Assembly (NCBI GenBank): GCA_964502665.1
Contig: CAZCXP010000093.1
Span: 1 to 10,221 of the forward strand
Length of the DNA: 10,221 nt
Source: SOKG01 sp964502665
GTDB taxonomy: Bacteria > Chloroflexota > Dehalococcoidia > SZUA-161
Reading direction: 5' to 3'
The notes beneath the pieces are model-generated. The model was not told the DNA's origin. It saw only the letters and a program-made list of their open reading frames with translations, and did no database searches. A program made the position numbers and the translations under genes. Position 1 is the first letter of the stretch, and the number at the start of each line of letters is the position of its first letter. Shown here piece by piece: positions 1 to 7,422 of this stretch.

Positions 1-85
1 ATCTAAATAGTACACCAATATCTTCGTCGACAACGGTAGCTGCTTCCCTGTGGATAACAATATTAGTGTCTAGCAGAATCTTCAT
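1..85 (-). CDS. PIN-domain toxin (VapC-like), N-terminal part only
   Basis: Only the first 28 codons are in the window; the gene runs off the left edge. The translation starts MKILLDTNIVIHREA, with the hydrophobic beta-strand and LLDTN motif typical of PIN-domain ribonucleases; Asp6 would be the first metal-binding acidic residue. PIN toxins of VapBC-type systems cleave RNA and are held inactive by the antitoxin encoded just upstream. Here the antitoxin gene ends 27 bases before this ATG, so the two are probably co-transcribed. An AGAGG lies about 11 bases before the ATG, a weak and rather distant ribosome site. The remaining acidic residues cannot be checked, so a non-toxin PIN protein is possible. 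Confidence 0.72.
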   Translation of the reverse strand, partial: MKILLDTNIVIHREAATVVDEDIGVLFR

Positions 86-112
86 AGCTCGTTTGCCTCT
101 ACATTTTCGATT

Positions 113-298
113 CTACTTCTGGTAGGCATCCAGGTATTTTCTTATGATCTTCTCTTGTTCTTCTTCGGTCGCCCTTAGGAAAGCATTCAAAGATGCTGCT
201 AGCAGAAGGTTCTTCTTTCTACCTGTCCTTCTTGCGAGCTCATCTAAAGACAAAGCCAGACTTTCGGGGATTTCCACAGACATGGGTTTCTTCGCCAT
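113..298 (-). CDS. Ribbon-helix-helix antitoxin (VapB-like), 61 aa
   Basis: A small basic N-terminus is followed by a beta-strand (MSVEIPE, residues 6-12) and two helices (SLDELARRTGRKKN, then LLLAASLNAFLRAT), the order expected of a ribbon-helix-helix DNA-binding dimer. The charged tail (EEEQEKIIRKYLDAYQK) would be the toxin-binding part. Such antitoxins neutralise the toxin and repress their own promoter. The frame is open to an ATG at 343, but I chose the ATG at 298 because GTGAGG lies 6 bases before it and the predicted promoter sits over the upstream ATG. The PIN gene follows after 27 bases. Family-level function is fairly secure; the exact type is not. Confidence 0.75.
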   Translation of the reverse strand: MAKKPMSVEIPESLALSLDELARRTGRKKNLLLAASLNAFLRATEEEQEKIIRKYLDAYQK

Positions 299-327
299 AA
301 TAAGCCTCACGATAACTAACACTTGAT

Positions 328-371
328 AATACTTTAATAGCAAAGGCTAGTAATGTCAATACTTTACTAGC
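328..371 (-). promoter_or_regulatory. Promoter with repeated operator for the toxin-antitoxin pair
   Basis: On the minus strand TTGACA (354-359), a 17-base spacer and TAAAGT (331-336) form a good sigma-70-type promoter, with transcription expected to begin about 25 bases before the antitoxin ATG. Two near-identical 14-mers, AATACTTTAATAGC (328-341) and AATACTTTACTAGC (358-371), lie 30 bases apart, the first covering the -10. A perfect inverted repeat, GCTAGTAA/TTACTAGC (346-353 and 364-371), spans the -35. Ribbon-helix-helix antitoxins usually bind such repeats to repress their own operon. That this one does so is inference. Confidence 0.5.
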
Positions 372-479
372 TACTGTCTATTACGTGGACGATGGCGGAA
401 AGATTCTTCTTCGGCCCTCTAATACGACTAAATGACGAATTCTTCAACTGCCGAAGTTCGACTCTGATTTGGCTCATGA

Positions 480-1820
480 TTACAAGCCGGCGCAGTCCAT
501 GCCGATATGTCCCTCTTTCTCCAGTCTGGCGTACTCTTCATCGGAGACGCCGATGACCTGTTTATAGACGTATTCGTTGTCTTCCCCGAGACGCGAGGGC
601 CCACGCCAGATGCTGAGGGGCGTTCTTGACATCTTCCACGGCATCCCCGGGTAGAGGTGGGTGCCGCAGTCCTCCTGCGTGGCCCGCTCAAAGAACTCCC
701 GTGCCCGCAGGTGCGGGTCGTCATAGGCGTCTTTGTAGCTCTCAACGGGACCGGCGGGAACGCCCTCCGCTTGCAGGATATACATTACCTCGAAGTGGTC
801 GCGCTCACGAGTCCACTCCTCGATATGCCTGTCCAGCTCGTCCTGGTTCTTACAGCGGCCTATCGCATCGGCAAACCTCTCCTCCCCGCTCCAGGAGGGA
901 TTGCCCATGGCACGGCGCAGACCTTGCCACTCGTCATCATTGTGGCAGGTGATAAACACGTAGTTGCCCTGATCCGGGGTAAGCTGAGAGGTTCCGAAAG
1001 CTACCGACTCCCCTTTGCAGCGATAGCAGCCGCAAGGTGCTGCGCCGGGATAACGATTGCCCATCGTTCCTTGAACGCGACCGTTCATGTCGTAGTCCAT
1101 CAACGCCTGCGCTATCCAGGGGAGGAAGGTCTCTGTCTGACTCAGCTCTATCAACTGTCCCTTCCCCGTCTGGCTGCGGTAATGCAGGGCGGCCAACAGG
1201 ACAAAGGCACCGTGGGCTCCAGCGGCGTGATCGCAGGCAAAAACCATGCTGTGCGAGGAGGGGTCCATATCGAGGTAGCCTCTTAGCATGTCGTGGCCAG
1301 CATATGCCTCAAAGTTGCTCCCCAGGCCGCGGTAGTCTTTCCAGGGACCATTGAGTCCATAGCCTGGAAGGCGCAGCATGATGATATCCGGCTTGACCTC
1401 CTTCATCTTCTCATAGGTTATGCCCAGCTTATCCATGGCTGAGGGGGTATTATTCTCGACAAACGCATCGCACTTGCTGATGAGCCTCCAGAAGATGTCC
1501 ATCCCCTCAGGTCTGGTCAAGTCGACCGTCATGCTGCGCTGATTGCACTGTGTGGCATTGCCCAGGGGGTAACGGTTCCAGGGCCTCTCGCCCGGCTCTC
1601 GGTCGGGATACCCTCCCGTATAAGGCGGCATATTGTCCAGAAGTAGCTTGTGCGGGTTAGGAAATACGCCTCTGGTCATTGGTGCGAAGTGCTGACATGA
1701 CTCCACCCCGATGGTCTCGGCACCCATATGCGCCAGTAGCTGCATTAGCCAACGACCGGCGTAAACCACAACAACCCCCGCTATCCTGACCCCTTCCAAA
1801 GGCAACTTAGTTCCGGCCAT
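480..1820 (-). CDS. Class III CoA-transferase (CaiB/BaiF family), 446 aa
   Basis: Family III CoA-transferases move CoA between carboxylic acids through an aspartyl-CoA intermediate, as interlocked dimers in the cytoplasm. The family core is clear: Asp197 in ACDHAAGAHGAFVLLAALH is in the catalytic Asp position, followed by TGKGQLIELSQTE (218-230) and a C-terminal EGVPAGPVES (352-361). The N-terminal motif, usually LDLT..xAGPxxxxLLADLGA, is degenerate here (GVVVVYAGRWLMQLLAHMGAE). Residues 262-271 (PCGCYRCKGE) hold three Cys and are followed by about 15 extra residues that the neighbouring paralogue lacks. The start has GGAGG about 10 bases upstream, and the paralogue ends 31 bases before it. 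The length is at the upper end of the family range. The substrate is unknown; it may be one half of a heteromer with the next gene. Confidence 0.9.
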   Translation of the reverse strand: MAGTKLPLEGVRIAGVVVVYAGRWLMQLLAHMGAETIGVESCQHFAPMTRGVFPNPHKLLLDNMPPYTGGYPDREPGERPWNRYPLGNATQCNQRSMTVDLTRPEGMDIFWRLISKCDAFVENNTPSAMDKLGITYEKMKEVKPDIIMLRLPGYGLNGPWKDYRGLGSNFEAYAGHDMLRGYLDMDPSSHSMVFACDHAAGAHGAFVLLAALHYRSQTGKGQLIELSQTETFLPWIAQALMDYDMNGRVQGTMGNRYPGAAPCGCYRCKGESVAFGTSQLTPDQGNYVFITCHNDDEWQGLRRAMGNPSWSGEERFADAIGRCKNQDELDRHIEEWTRERDHFEVMYILQAEGVPAGPVESYKDAYDDPHLRAREFFERATQEDCGTHLYPGMPWKMSRTPLSIWRGPSRLGEDNEYVYKQVIGVSDEEYARLEKEGHIGMDCAGL

Positions 1821-1851
1821 GTTAAGGCCCCTCCATCGCGCTATCCCTGGA

Positions 1852-3063
1852 CTAGATAACCCCCTGCTGCCTCAGCAGCACAAGGTCCTCCCTGGTGTAT
1901 CCCAGCTTCCCATAGACCTCCCCGTTGTGCTGCCCCAAGAGGGGCGCGGGCCTCTTCACCTGCCACGGCGTCCCCGACATGATATAGGGCGCGCCGGGAT
2001 AGGTAATTCGCCCCGCCACCGGGTGGTCGACCTGTACGAAGGATTTCCTTTCCTCAAGGTGCGGATCATACATGAGGTCTGCCACCGTATTCAGCGGTGC
2101 GCACATCAGCCCTGCTGCCTGGCCTTCGCTCCAGCACTCAAGCTTCGTCCGCGAAGCAAGATAGGGGAACCACCATCTTTCGTAGAACTCGTCCCTCCGC
2201 TCCGGATCGAACTGCGCCTCTAATGTGCTCCACGGGGGCTTCTCCAGCTCGGGGTCGCCGATCATTTTAGCAACGCCGGACCAGCGCATACCGGTGGCAA
2301 GAAGGCCGAAGTAGCCATCCTTACAAGGATACGCGCCCGCGGGGAAGCTCAGTTCACCCATTGAGATTCTGATCATCTGTTGGCCGCAATACTGATAGGC
2401 GATGAGGTTTGTAATCCTCCGATCTGTGCTGCTCTCCAGGGTTTCCATGAGGGAGATGTCGACGTGCTGCCCCCCCGTCCCGCTGTGTTTGGCGCCGAAG
2501 TAAGCGCCCATAATGCCCACCGCCGCTGATGAAGCTGCCTCATAGAGGGATACGTTCACCGCAAGCTTGACCGGCTCACGATGATACATGCCGTCGGTGT
2601 ACATATCGCCGCCCATGGCATATAGCACGCCGTCTGACGCCTTGAAGTCCCGGTAGGGCCCGTATTGCCCAAAGTTGGAGATGGAGCCCATCACCAATCG
2701 GGGGTTCATCTTCTCCAGGGTCTCGTAGTCGAGGCCCCAACCAGCCATTGTCCCAGGCTTGAAGCTCTCCACGAGGATGCCCACATCATTTACCAACTGC
2801 CTGAAGATTTCCCGCCCTGCCAAGCTCTTCAGGTTGAGGGTGATGCCCTTCTTGTTGGTGTTGAGATGAAGGAAAAGGGCGCTCTTCTCAGGGTGAGGCT
2901 TGTCGTTGGGGAAAGGTCCCATCCTTCGGGCTGGATCGCCCCCGCCCGGCTTCTCGATCTTGAGGACATCGGCGCCCAGGTCAGCCATGAGCTTGGTGCA
3001 GTAGGGGCCGGCGATGTAATGGGTCAGATCCAGTACCTTGACGTCTGATAAAGCCTGTTTCAC
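1852..3063 (-). CDS. Class III CoA-transferase (CaiB/BaiF family), 403 aa, catalytic Asp apparently missing
   Basis: The N-terminus is canonical for the family: VKVLDLTHYIAGP, ADLGADVLKIEKPGGGDPAR (about residues 8-46), then ILVESFKPGTMAGWGLDYE (96-114) and TGGQHVDISLMETL (196-209). A gap-free alignment with the neighbouring paralogue puts Tyr174, next to Glu175, where the catalytic Asp should be (NVSLYEAASSAAVGIMGAY). Unless Glu175 substitutes, this chain may be inactive alone and act as a partner subunit. The start codon is GTG (3061-3063), 6 bases after the stop of the upstream flavoprotein gene, so translational coupling is likely; only a weak AAGAGA precedes it. Family membership is secure. 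Substrate and independent activity are unknown. Confidence 0.9.
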   Translation of the reverse strand: MKQALSDVKVLDLTHYIAGPYCTKLMADLGADVLKIEKPGGGDPARRMGPFPNDKPHPEKSALFLHLNTNKKGITLNLKSLAGREIFRQLVNDVGILVESFKPGTMAGWGLDYETLEKMNPRLVMGSISNFGQYGPYRDFKASDGVLYAMGGDMYTDGMYHREPVKLAVNVSLYEAASSAAVGIMGAYFGAKHSGTGGQHVDISLMETLESSTDRRITNLIAYQYCGQQMIRISMGELSFPAGAYPCKDGYFGLLATGMRWSGVAKMIGDPELEKPPWSTLEAQFDPERRDEFYERWWFPYLASRTKLECWSEGQAAGLMCAPLNTVADLMYDPHLEERKSFVQVDHPVAGRITYPGAPYIMSGTPWQVKRPAPLLGQHNGEVYGKLGYTREDLVLLRQQGVI

Positions 3064-3069
3064 TGTCTC

Positions 3070-4515
3070 TTAGGATTCGCCCTCCCTTCTTATGCCGGCC
3101 AATACTTCGGCCCTCTTCTTGTATTCCTGAATTTGTGCCATGGACTCACCGTAGATCATCATCCTCTGGGCTTGAAGAGAGCCCTCGGCATGGAGCGCCG
3201 ATACTTCTAGCTCCATACCGACCCACCTCCTTATTAGCTGCATCATCCTCAGTCTATGCTCCGTGGGTATTCCCGCCTTGCCGCCTAAGTACTTTTCGAC
3301 GTACCCTCTAGTCTCGGGATTTTGATAGTCCTTGTAGGTTGGTGCTGTCATGAGCAGCCCCCCGGCAATATCCTGTATCGCCCTGGCGCAGTTATGATAA
3401 TTAGTGGCGAAGTTGTATTTCGCTATGTTGCAGAGCACCGGATTTGGTATCGGAATTCCGCCGTGCATAACATAGTCCAGACATGAGGCCCGAGCCAGCG
3501 ACTTGAGGGTATCAAGGTACATTACCAGATCAGTGATTTTCTCCCTGACATGGCCGACCCACTCGATGCCATTGTGCTCCGCCATTGCTTGAGCCATCCC
3601 CACCAGTATCTCCGTCATCGGGATCCTGTAGCTGGCTGCCGTATGACGGTGCAAAGTCGCAAAATTGTACACCAGGGTCACCACGTGGCTCCACTCCCCA
3701 CAAAGGAAGACTCTATCCCAGGGAACGAATACATCATCGAAGATAACCAGACAGTCAGTATGAGCCCTCACTGGGAGGTCGATGGGGAAATCGAGCGGGC
3801 CCCATTCCGCTTTTAGAGGATGGCATATGTGCTTTATTCCTTTGGCGTTGGCAGGAACGGCAAAGGCGACGGCGTAATCTGCGTCCTCTTCAGCCATAAC
3901 CCTGCAGGGAGCTACAAATAGCTCGTTGAAGTATGCTGAAGCAGTAATGTGTGCTTTAGCTCCCCTCACTATTATTCCCTTGCTGTCTCTATTCACCACC
4001 CTCACATAATAGTCTGGGTGGGCTTGTTTGGGGGAGGAGGGGTGCAAAACGCGATCGCCTTTTACGTCGGTCATGGCAACGGCTACGCTCACATCTTTCT
4101 TCTGTAGATAATCGCGGTAGCTCTCTGCCCGTTCCAGATACTCCTTCTTCCCCATGGTGTTTGCGGCGATACTTACCGCATTCATGGCATCGGCGCCGAT
4201 ATCATGGGTGAAAGGGACTACACCCATGCCGAACCTCGTCCCTGCTACCATAAGCTCATGTCTCTTTATGAGATCATCAACGTTTTGGGGCGTGTAGTAA
4301 TACATGCTTATGGGCTCGCCTGTTTCGGGGTGACTCACTACAGCCAGGTCCCGGTACTCAGGCATATGCGCCATCTCATAGTCTATCCCTGCTGTGTCCA
4401 CACAGATACTGAGCAGCGGGTCGGTAGTAACATCCTCAACCCTCTCCCCCCTGAGATAGACTACCCTGTCATCCCTCAAACTCTGCTTGTGTTCCTCTGC
4501 TGTCATTAGTCCCAT
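3070..4515 (-). CDS. HpaB / 4-hydroxybutyryl-CoA dehydratase family flavoprotein lacking the Fe-S cysteines, 481 aa
   Basis: The family includes FAD-dependent 4-hydroxyphenylacetate 3-monooxygenase (HpaB) and 4-hydroxybutyryl-CoA dehydratase/vinylacetyl-CoA isomerase (AbfD). The opening MTAEEHKQSLRD..VYLRGERVEDVTTDP is typical. The middle (AMTDVKGDRVLHP, GIIVRGAKAHITAS) and the end (QDIAGGLLMTAPTYKDY, HAEGSLQAQRMMIYGES) resemble AbfD more than HpaB. AbfD holds a [4Fe-4S] cluster with three Cys and one His; from memory of that family the matching positions here are Pro101, Asp105, His289 and Tyr296, so only the His remains. The HpaB substrate motif (GR.PDYMN) is also changed, to DIGADAMN. I therefore call neither a dehydratase nor a monooxygenase. 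The ATG has AAGGAGG 7 bases upstream. The CoA-transferase neighbours suggest a CoA-ester substrate. Confidence 0.88.
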   Translation of the reverse strand: MGLMTAEEHKQSLRDDRVVYLRGERVEDVTTDPLLSICVDTAGIDYEMAHMPEYRDLAVVSHPETGEPISMYYYTPQNVDDLIKRHELMVAGTRFGMGVVPFTHDIGADAMNAVSIAANTMGKKEYLERAESYRDYLQKKDVSVAVAMTDVKGDRVLHPSSPKQAHPDYYVRVVNRDSKGIIVRGAKAHITASAYFNELFVAPCRVMAEEDADYAVAFAVPANAKGIKHICHPLKAEWGPLDFPIDLPVRAHTDCLVIFDDVFVPWDRVFLCGEWSHVVTLVYNFATLHRHTAASYRIPMTEILVGMAQAMAEHNGIEWVGHVREKITDLVMYLDTLKSLARASCLDYVMHGGIPIPNPVLCNIAKYNFATNYHNCARAIQDIAGGLLMTAPTYKDYQNPETRGYVEKYLGGKAGIPTEHRLRMMQLIRRWVGMELEVSALHAEGSLQAQRMMIYGESMAQIQEYKKRAEVLAGIRREGES

Positions 4516-4577
4516 CTTGCTACCTCCTTGTTAGTTTAACTCGCTGGGACATTGATCATGGGTACGCTGGTAGTACA

Positions 4578-4609
4578 GTGCTACATGTAGCACCTCCGAT
4601 TCTAGGTGC
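4578..4609 (-). promoter_or_regulatory. Perfect 16-bp palindrome and an overlapping second hairpin between two cluster genes
   Basis: In the 99-base gap between the thiolase and the flavoprotein gene lies a perfect palindrome, GTGCTACATGTAGCAC (4578-4593). Its right end is shared with a second inverted repeat, GCACCT (4590-4595) and AGGTGC (4604-4609), with an 8-base loop. In RNA the two hairpins could not form together. This could be an operator, an mRNA processing or attenuation element, or chance. No T-run follows on the transcribed strand, so it is not a simple terminator. Confidence 0.4.
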
Positions 4610-4614
4610 CTTGC

Positions 4615-5862
4615 CTAGCGTAGGAAAGCGCGGTGAGCTTCCCAGTACTCGTCCCTTTCGATAACTGTCGCCGCTCCCGCGCCCCAGGCGCCGCATATGG
4701 CTGCCACACCATATCTGGACCCTCTGCGATTCATCTCATAGGCCAGAGTACCAAGCAGTCGTACCCCGCTCGCCCCTGTCGGATGGCCGATGCAGCAGGC
4801 ACCTCCGTTGACGTTCACCTTCTCAGGATCGATTCCCATTTCCTTTATCTGTACCAGAGGCACCACGGCAAAGGCCTCGTTTATCTCCCACAGGTCTATA
4901 TCGTCCACGGATAGGCCCGCTCTTTTCAAAGCCTTTCTGGACGCCACGGTAGCGCCATATCCAAGGATTTTGGGGTCAACCCCCACCCATGCCATCCCCC
5001 TTATGGTGACCAAGGGCACCAAACCCAACTCCCTGGCTTTGTCCTTTGACATAAACACTCCCGCCGCGGCCCCATCGCTCTCCCGAGAGGCACTGGCTGC
5101 ACAAATCCTTCCGTCAGGCTTGAAGACAGGCGGAAGGGTGCGTATCTTCTCAATGGTTGAGTCAGGCCTCACACCCTGGTCGTAATCAACAAGCTTTACC
5201 GTCCCGTCGGGCAGCTTGCCCTCCACCGGGATTATCTCGTGCTTAAACTGCCCCTCCCTTTGAGCTGCTGCCGCCCTTAGGTTGCTCCTCAACGCCCATT
5301 GGTCCTGTTCTTCCCTGGAGATATCGAACATCTCGGCCAGCCTCTCACCGGTCAGGCCCATGCCTACTACGTCCCAGAGGTCGACCTTTTCAAATAGCTT
5401 TGGGTTTGGCTGTGCACGTGACGTGCCAAATTCCTCTGCCATTTTGAAAAAGTCTGAATCAGGAGTGATCAAAGGAATGGGGAAGTGAGAGACGTTCTCT
5501 ATCCCGCCGGCAATGAAGATGTCGCCTATGCCCAGTTCAATAGCCATGCAGGCAATGTGCGCGGCTGTCATACTTGAGCAGCATGCTCGATCGACACTCA
5601 GGCCTGCAACCTCAAAGGGGCAGGTCATCAGGCCAATGCCTCTGCCCGGATTCGCCTGTTCGCCAGCTTGGTTTGCCGCGCCCATGATGACCTCGTCAAT
5701 TGAGGCAGGGTCTATCTTTGTTCGCTGTAGCAGCTCCTGGACCACGATAGTAGCAAGGTCATCGGCGCGCTTATCTGCGAAAAAGCCTGGCCTCTTTGCG
5801 CTCGCCACCCCGAAAGGGGTTCGGGCGTAATCCACGATTACTGCTTCCCTTATTTCAGCCAT
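4615..5862 (-). CDS. Thiolase family acyltransferase (acetyl-CoA acetyltransferase-like), 415 aa
   Basis: Thiolases cleave 3-oxoacyl-CoA with CoA, or run the reverse condensation. Family landmarks, numbered from the chosen start: EAVIVDYARTPFG at the N-terminus, the acyl-accepting Cys94 in VDRACCSSM, NEAFA at 328-332, GHPTGASG with His360, and Cys390 in AAICGAWGAG. The last loop is usually CxGGG, and the usual GN.S before DGAAA is SASRES here, so this is a divergent subgroup and the chain length it prefers cannot be read. I start at the ATG at 5862, where family similarity begins and GGAGG lies 11 bases upstream; the ATG at 5880 would add six residues. It lies between the CoA-transferase pair and the flavoprotein gene, as expected for the cleavage step of an acid-degradation pathway. 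Confidence 0.92.
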   Translation of the reverse strand: MAEIREAVIVDYARTPFGVASAKRPGFFADKRADDLATIVVQELLQRTKIDPASIDEVIMGAANQAGEQANPGRGIGLMTCPFEVAGLSVDRACCSSMTAAHIACMAIELGIGDIFIAGGIENVSHFPIPLITPDSDFFKMAEEFGTSRAQPNPKLFEKVDLWDVVGMGLTGERLAEMFDISREEQDQWALRSNLRAAAAQREGQFKHEIIPVEGKLPDGTVKLVDYDQGVRPDSTIEKIRTLPPVFKPDGRICAASASRESDGAAAGVFMSKDKARELGLVPLVTIRGMAWVGVDPKILGYGATVASRKALKRAGLSVDDIDLWEINEAFAVVPLVQIKEMGIDPEKVNVNGGACCIGHPTGASGVRLLGTLAYEMNRRGSRYGVAAICGAWGAGAATVIERDEYWEAHRAFLR

Positions 5863-5977
5863 TTGCTTTTCTACCTCCATGCGTTCTTCTCGTTCCCAGC
5901 AAGTGCCTCCGGCTGTTTACATAATACGCCCCGAGGCCAAAAACAAGCGCGAGGGTCGCCCCATCGCAGAATCCTCT

Positions 5978-6682
5978 TCACAGTAGCTCTATCTCCTTGA
6001 GGTCGGGAGCTAAAGTGAGTTTGGGCTCAGTCAGTGCTTGCACCTCCTCCGCAGTCCAGGCTGGAGCGATCTCCTTCAACACAAGCCCTTCCTTGGTCAC
6101 GCTGATGACCGCTATGTCGGTGACGATCAAATCCACGCATTCCCTGGCGGTAAGAGGGAAGGTGCATTTCCTCACTATCTTATATTCATTGTTACGCGTG
6201 ACATGGGTCATGCAGACAATAACCTTTTTAGTACTGGCTGCCAGGTCCATAGCGCCGCCAATGCTGGTGAATAAGTGTGGCGCTCGCCAGTTGGCAAGGT
6301 CTCCTTTCTCCGATACCTGAAGGCCCCCCAGGATGGTGAGGTCGAGTTTGCCGCCACGAATCATGTCGAAGGCTTCACCCATATGGAAAAGGCTTAGCCC
6401 TGGAAGCGGCATAACAGGCTGGCCACTGGCGTTGACCAATACCCACCCCATCTCGTCCGCTTCCTCCTCGGTGGCTATACGACCATAGCCAATAATCCCG
6501 CTCTCCGAGTGGAAGAACACGGTCTTCCCTTCGGGGATGAAGTTACTCGCCAGCGTAGGTATGCCGAAGCCCAGATTGACATAATCCCCATCCTGAATTT
6601 CCTTGGCGGCCCTCAATGCTATGGTCTGTTCATCGAGCCTTTCCTTGCTTCTGACTCTTTCTCTGAGTTGCTTCTCCGCCAT
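5978..6682 (-). CDS. Class I (3-oxoacid type) CoA-transferase subunit B, 234 aa
   Basis: This is the catalytic beta chain of a two-subunit CoA-transferase (AtoA/ScoB/CtfB/PcaJ type), which transfers CoA to a 3-oxoacid or similar acid through a glutamyl-CoA intermediate. NLGFGIPTLASNFIP (36-50) and GGAMDLAASTKKVIVCMTH (142-160) are typical. The catalytic Glu60 lies in HSESG, where most relatives have SENG, so the residue after the Glu has changed. The frame could begin at a TTG at 6688, but AAGGAG lies 8 bases before the ATG at 6682, which I chose. Subunit A ends 2 bases upstream, so the two are surely translated together. The substrate (acetoacetate, 3-oxoadipate or other) cannot be decided from the sequence. 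Confidence 0.92.
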   Translation of the reverse strand: MAEKQLRERVRSKERLDEQTIALRAAKEIQDGDYVNLGFGIPTLASNFIPEGKTVFFHSESGIIGYGRIATEEEADEMGWVLVNASGQPVMPLPGLSLFHMGEAFDMIRGGKLDLTILGGLQVSEKGDLANWRAPHLFTSIGGAMDLAASTKKVIVCMTHVTRNNEYKIVRKCTFPLTARECVDLIVTDIAVISVTKEGLVLKEIAPAWTAEEVQALTEPKLTLAPDLKEIELL

Positions 6683-6684
6683 TT

Positions 6685-7422
6685 TCAACTCTCCTTGGGT
6701 ATTTGAACCACGCGGTGTACATAAATGCCTGGAGTGATGATACCCTCCGGGTCAAGCTCTCCCGGCTCAACCACCTCGTCCACCTCGGCAATGGTAATTG
6801 AGGCTGCCTTGGCCATTAGGGCACTGACACCTCTACCAACACCTCGATAGACTAGATTCCCGTATCTGTCACCTTTGTAAGCGCGGATAAGAGCGAAGTC
6901 AAGCGCAAGAGGCCTTTCCAGGATATATTCTTCTCCGTCAAGCTCTCTTTTCTCTTTGCCTTCCTCCACAAGCGTCCCTACTCCGGTACGAACATATACA
7001 CCGCCCACCCCTGCCCCGGCAGCCCATAACCTCACCGCCAACGTGCCATGGGGCAATTCCTCCACCATCAGCTTGCCTGCTTCCCATTCTTTTTTTACCG
7101 TCTCTACGCCGGGGGCGAAGGGAAAACTACTGATGAGCTTACGTACCAGGCCCTGTTCCACCAGCACAGCACCGTCAATATACCATCGTTGTGAAGCCTT
7201 TTCCTCTCCAAGCAATGAACTCAGGAACTCCCTGATCTTCACACCCAGGCCACCGAAGAAAGTAACGATGGTGAGGCCCTTGGTGGATTTCCGAGCCACA
7301 GCCTGAATAAGGTTCTGGGGCGTCATCACTATTCCTGCAAAATTGCTGACCCCGATGATAGCCCCATCGGGGATATCAGCAACCGCCTCATCAAAGCTAG
7401 CTACCACCTTATTTGCAGCCAC
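6685..7422 (-). CDS. Class I (3-oxoacid type) CoA-transferase subunit A, 245 aa
   Basis: This alpha chain pairs with the downstream subunit B. Family marks are KVVASFDEAVADIPDGAIIG (5-24), TPQNLIQAV (34-42) and the C-terminal GELDPEGIITPGIYVHRVV (221-239). The glycine-rich CoA loop, often GGFG.CG.P, is VSNFAGIVMTP here. The start is GTG (7420-7422), preceded by GGGAGG about 8 bases upstream. Directly before the GTG is a TAG that ends an in-frame 18-codon ORF with its own strong ribosome site. It is the first structural gene of the cluster, with a possible promoter near 7567-7595. Confidence 0.92.
   Translation of the reverse strand: MAANKVVASFDEAVADIPDGAIIGVSNFAGIVMTPQNLIQAVARKSTKGLTIVTFFGGLGVKIREFLSSLLGEEKASQRWYIDGAVLVEQGLVRKLISSFPFAPGVETVKKEWEAGKLMVEELPHGTLAVRLWAAGAGVGGVYVRTGVGTLVEEGKEKRELDGEEYILERPLALDFALIRAYKGDRYGNLVYRGVGRGVSALMAKAASITIAEVDEVVEPGELDPEGIITPGIYVHRVVQIPKES

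Noticed and set aside
420..429. TAATACGACT, the first ten bases of the T7 promoter consensus
   Set aside because: The rest of the T7 promoter (CACTATAG) does not follow, so this is a chance match.
657..1286. Long plus-strand open frame of 209 codons
   Set aside because: It lies wholly antisense to the class III CoA-transferase gene, whose family motifs are clear; it is a shadow frame.
5945..5975. Short GCGA/TCGC stem near a T-run after subunit B as a terminator
   Set aside because: On the minus strand the stem has only four pairs and the T-run is displaced and interrupted.
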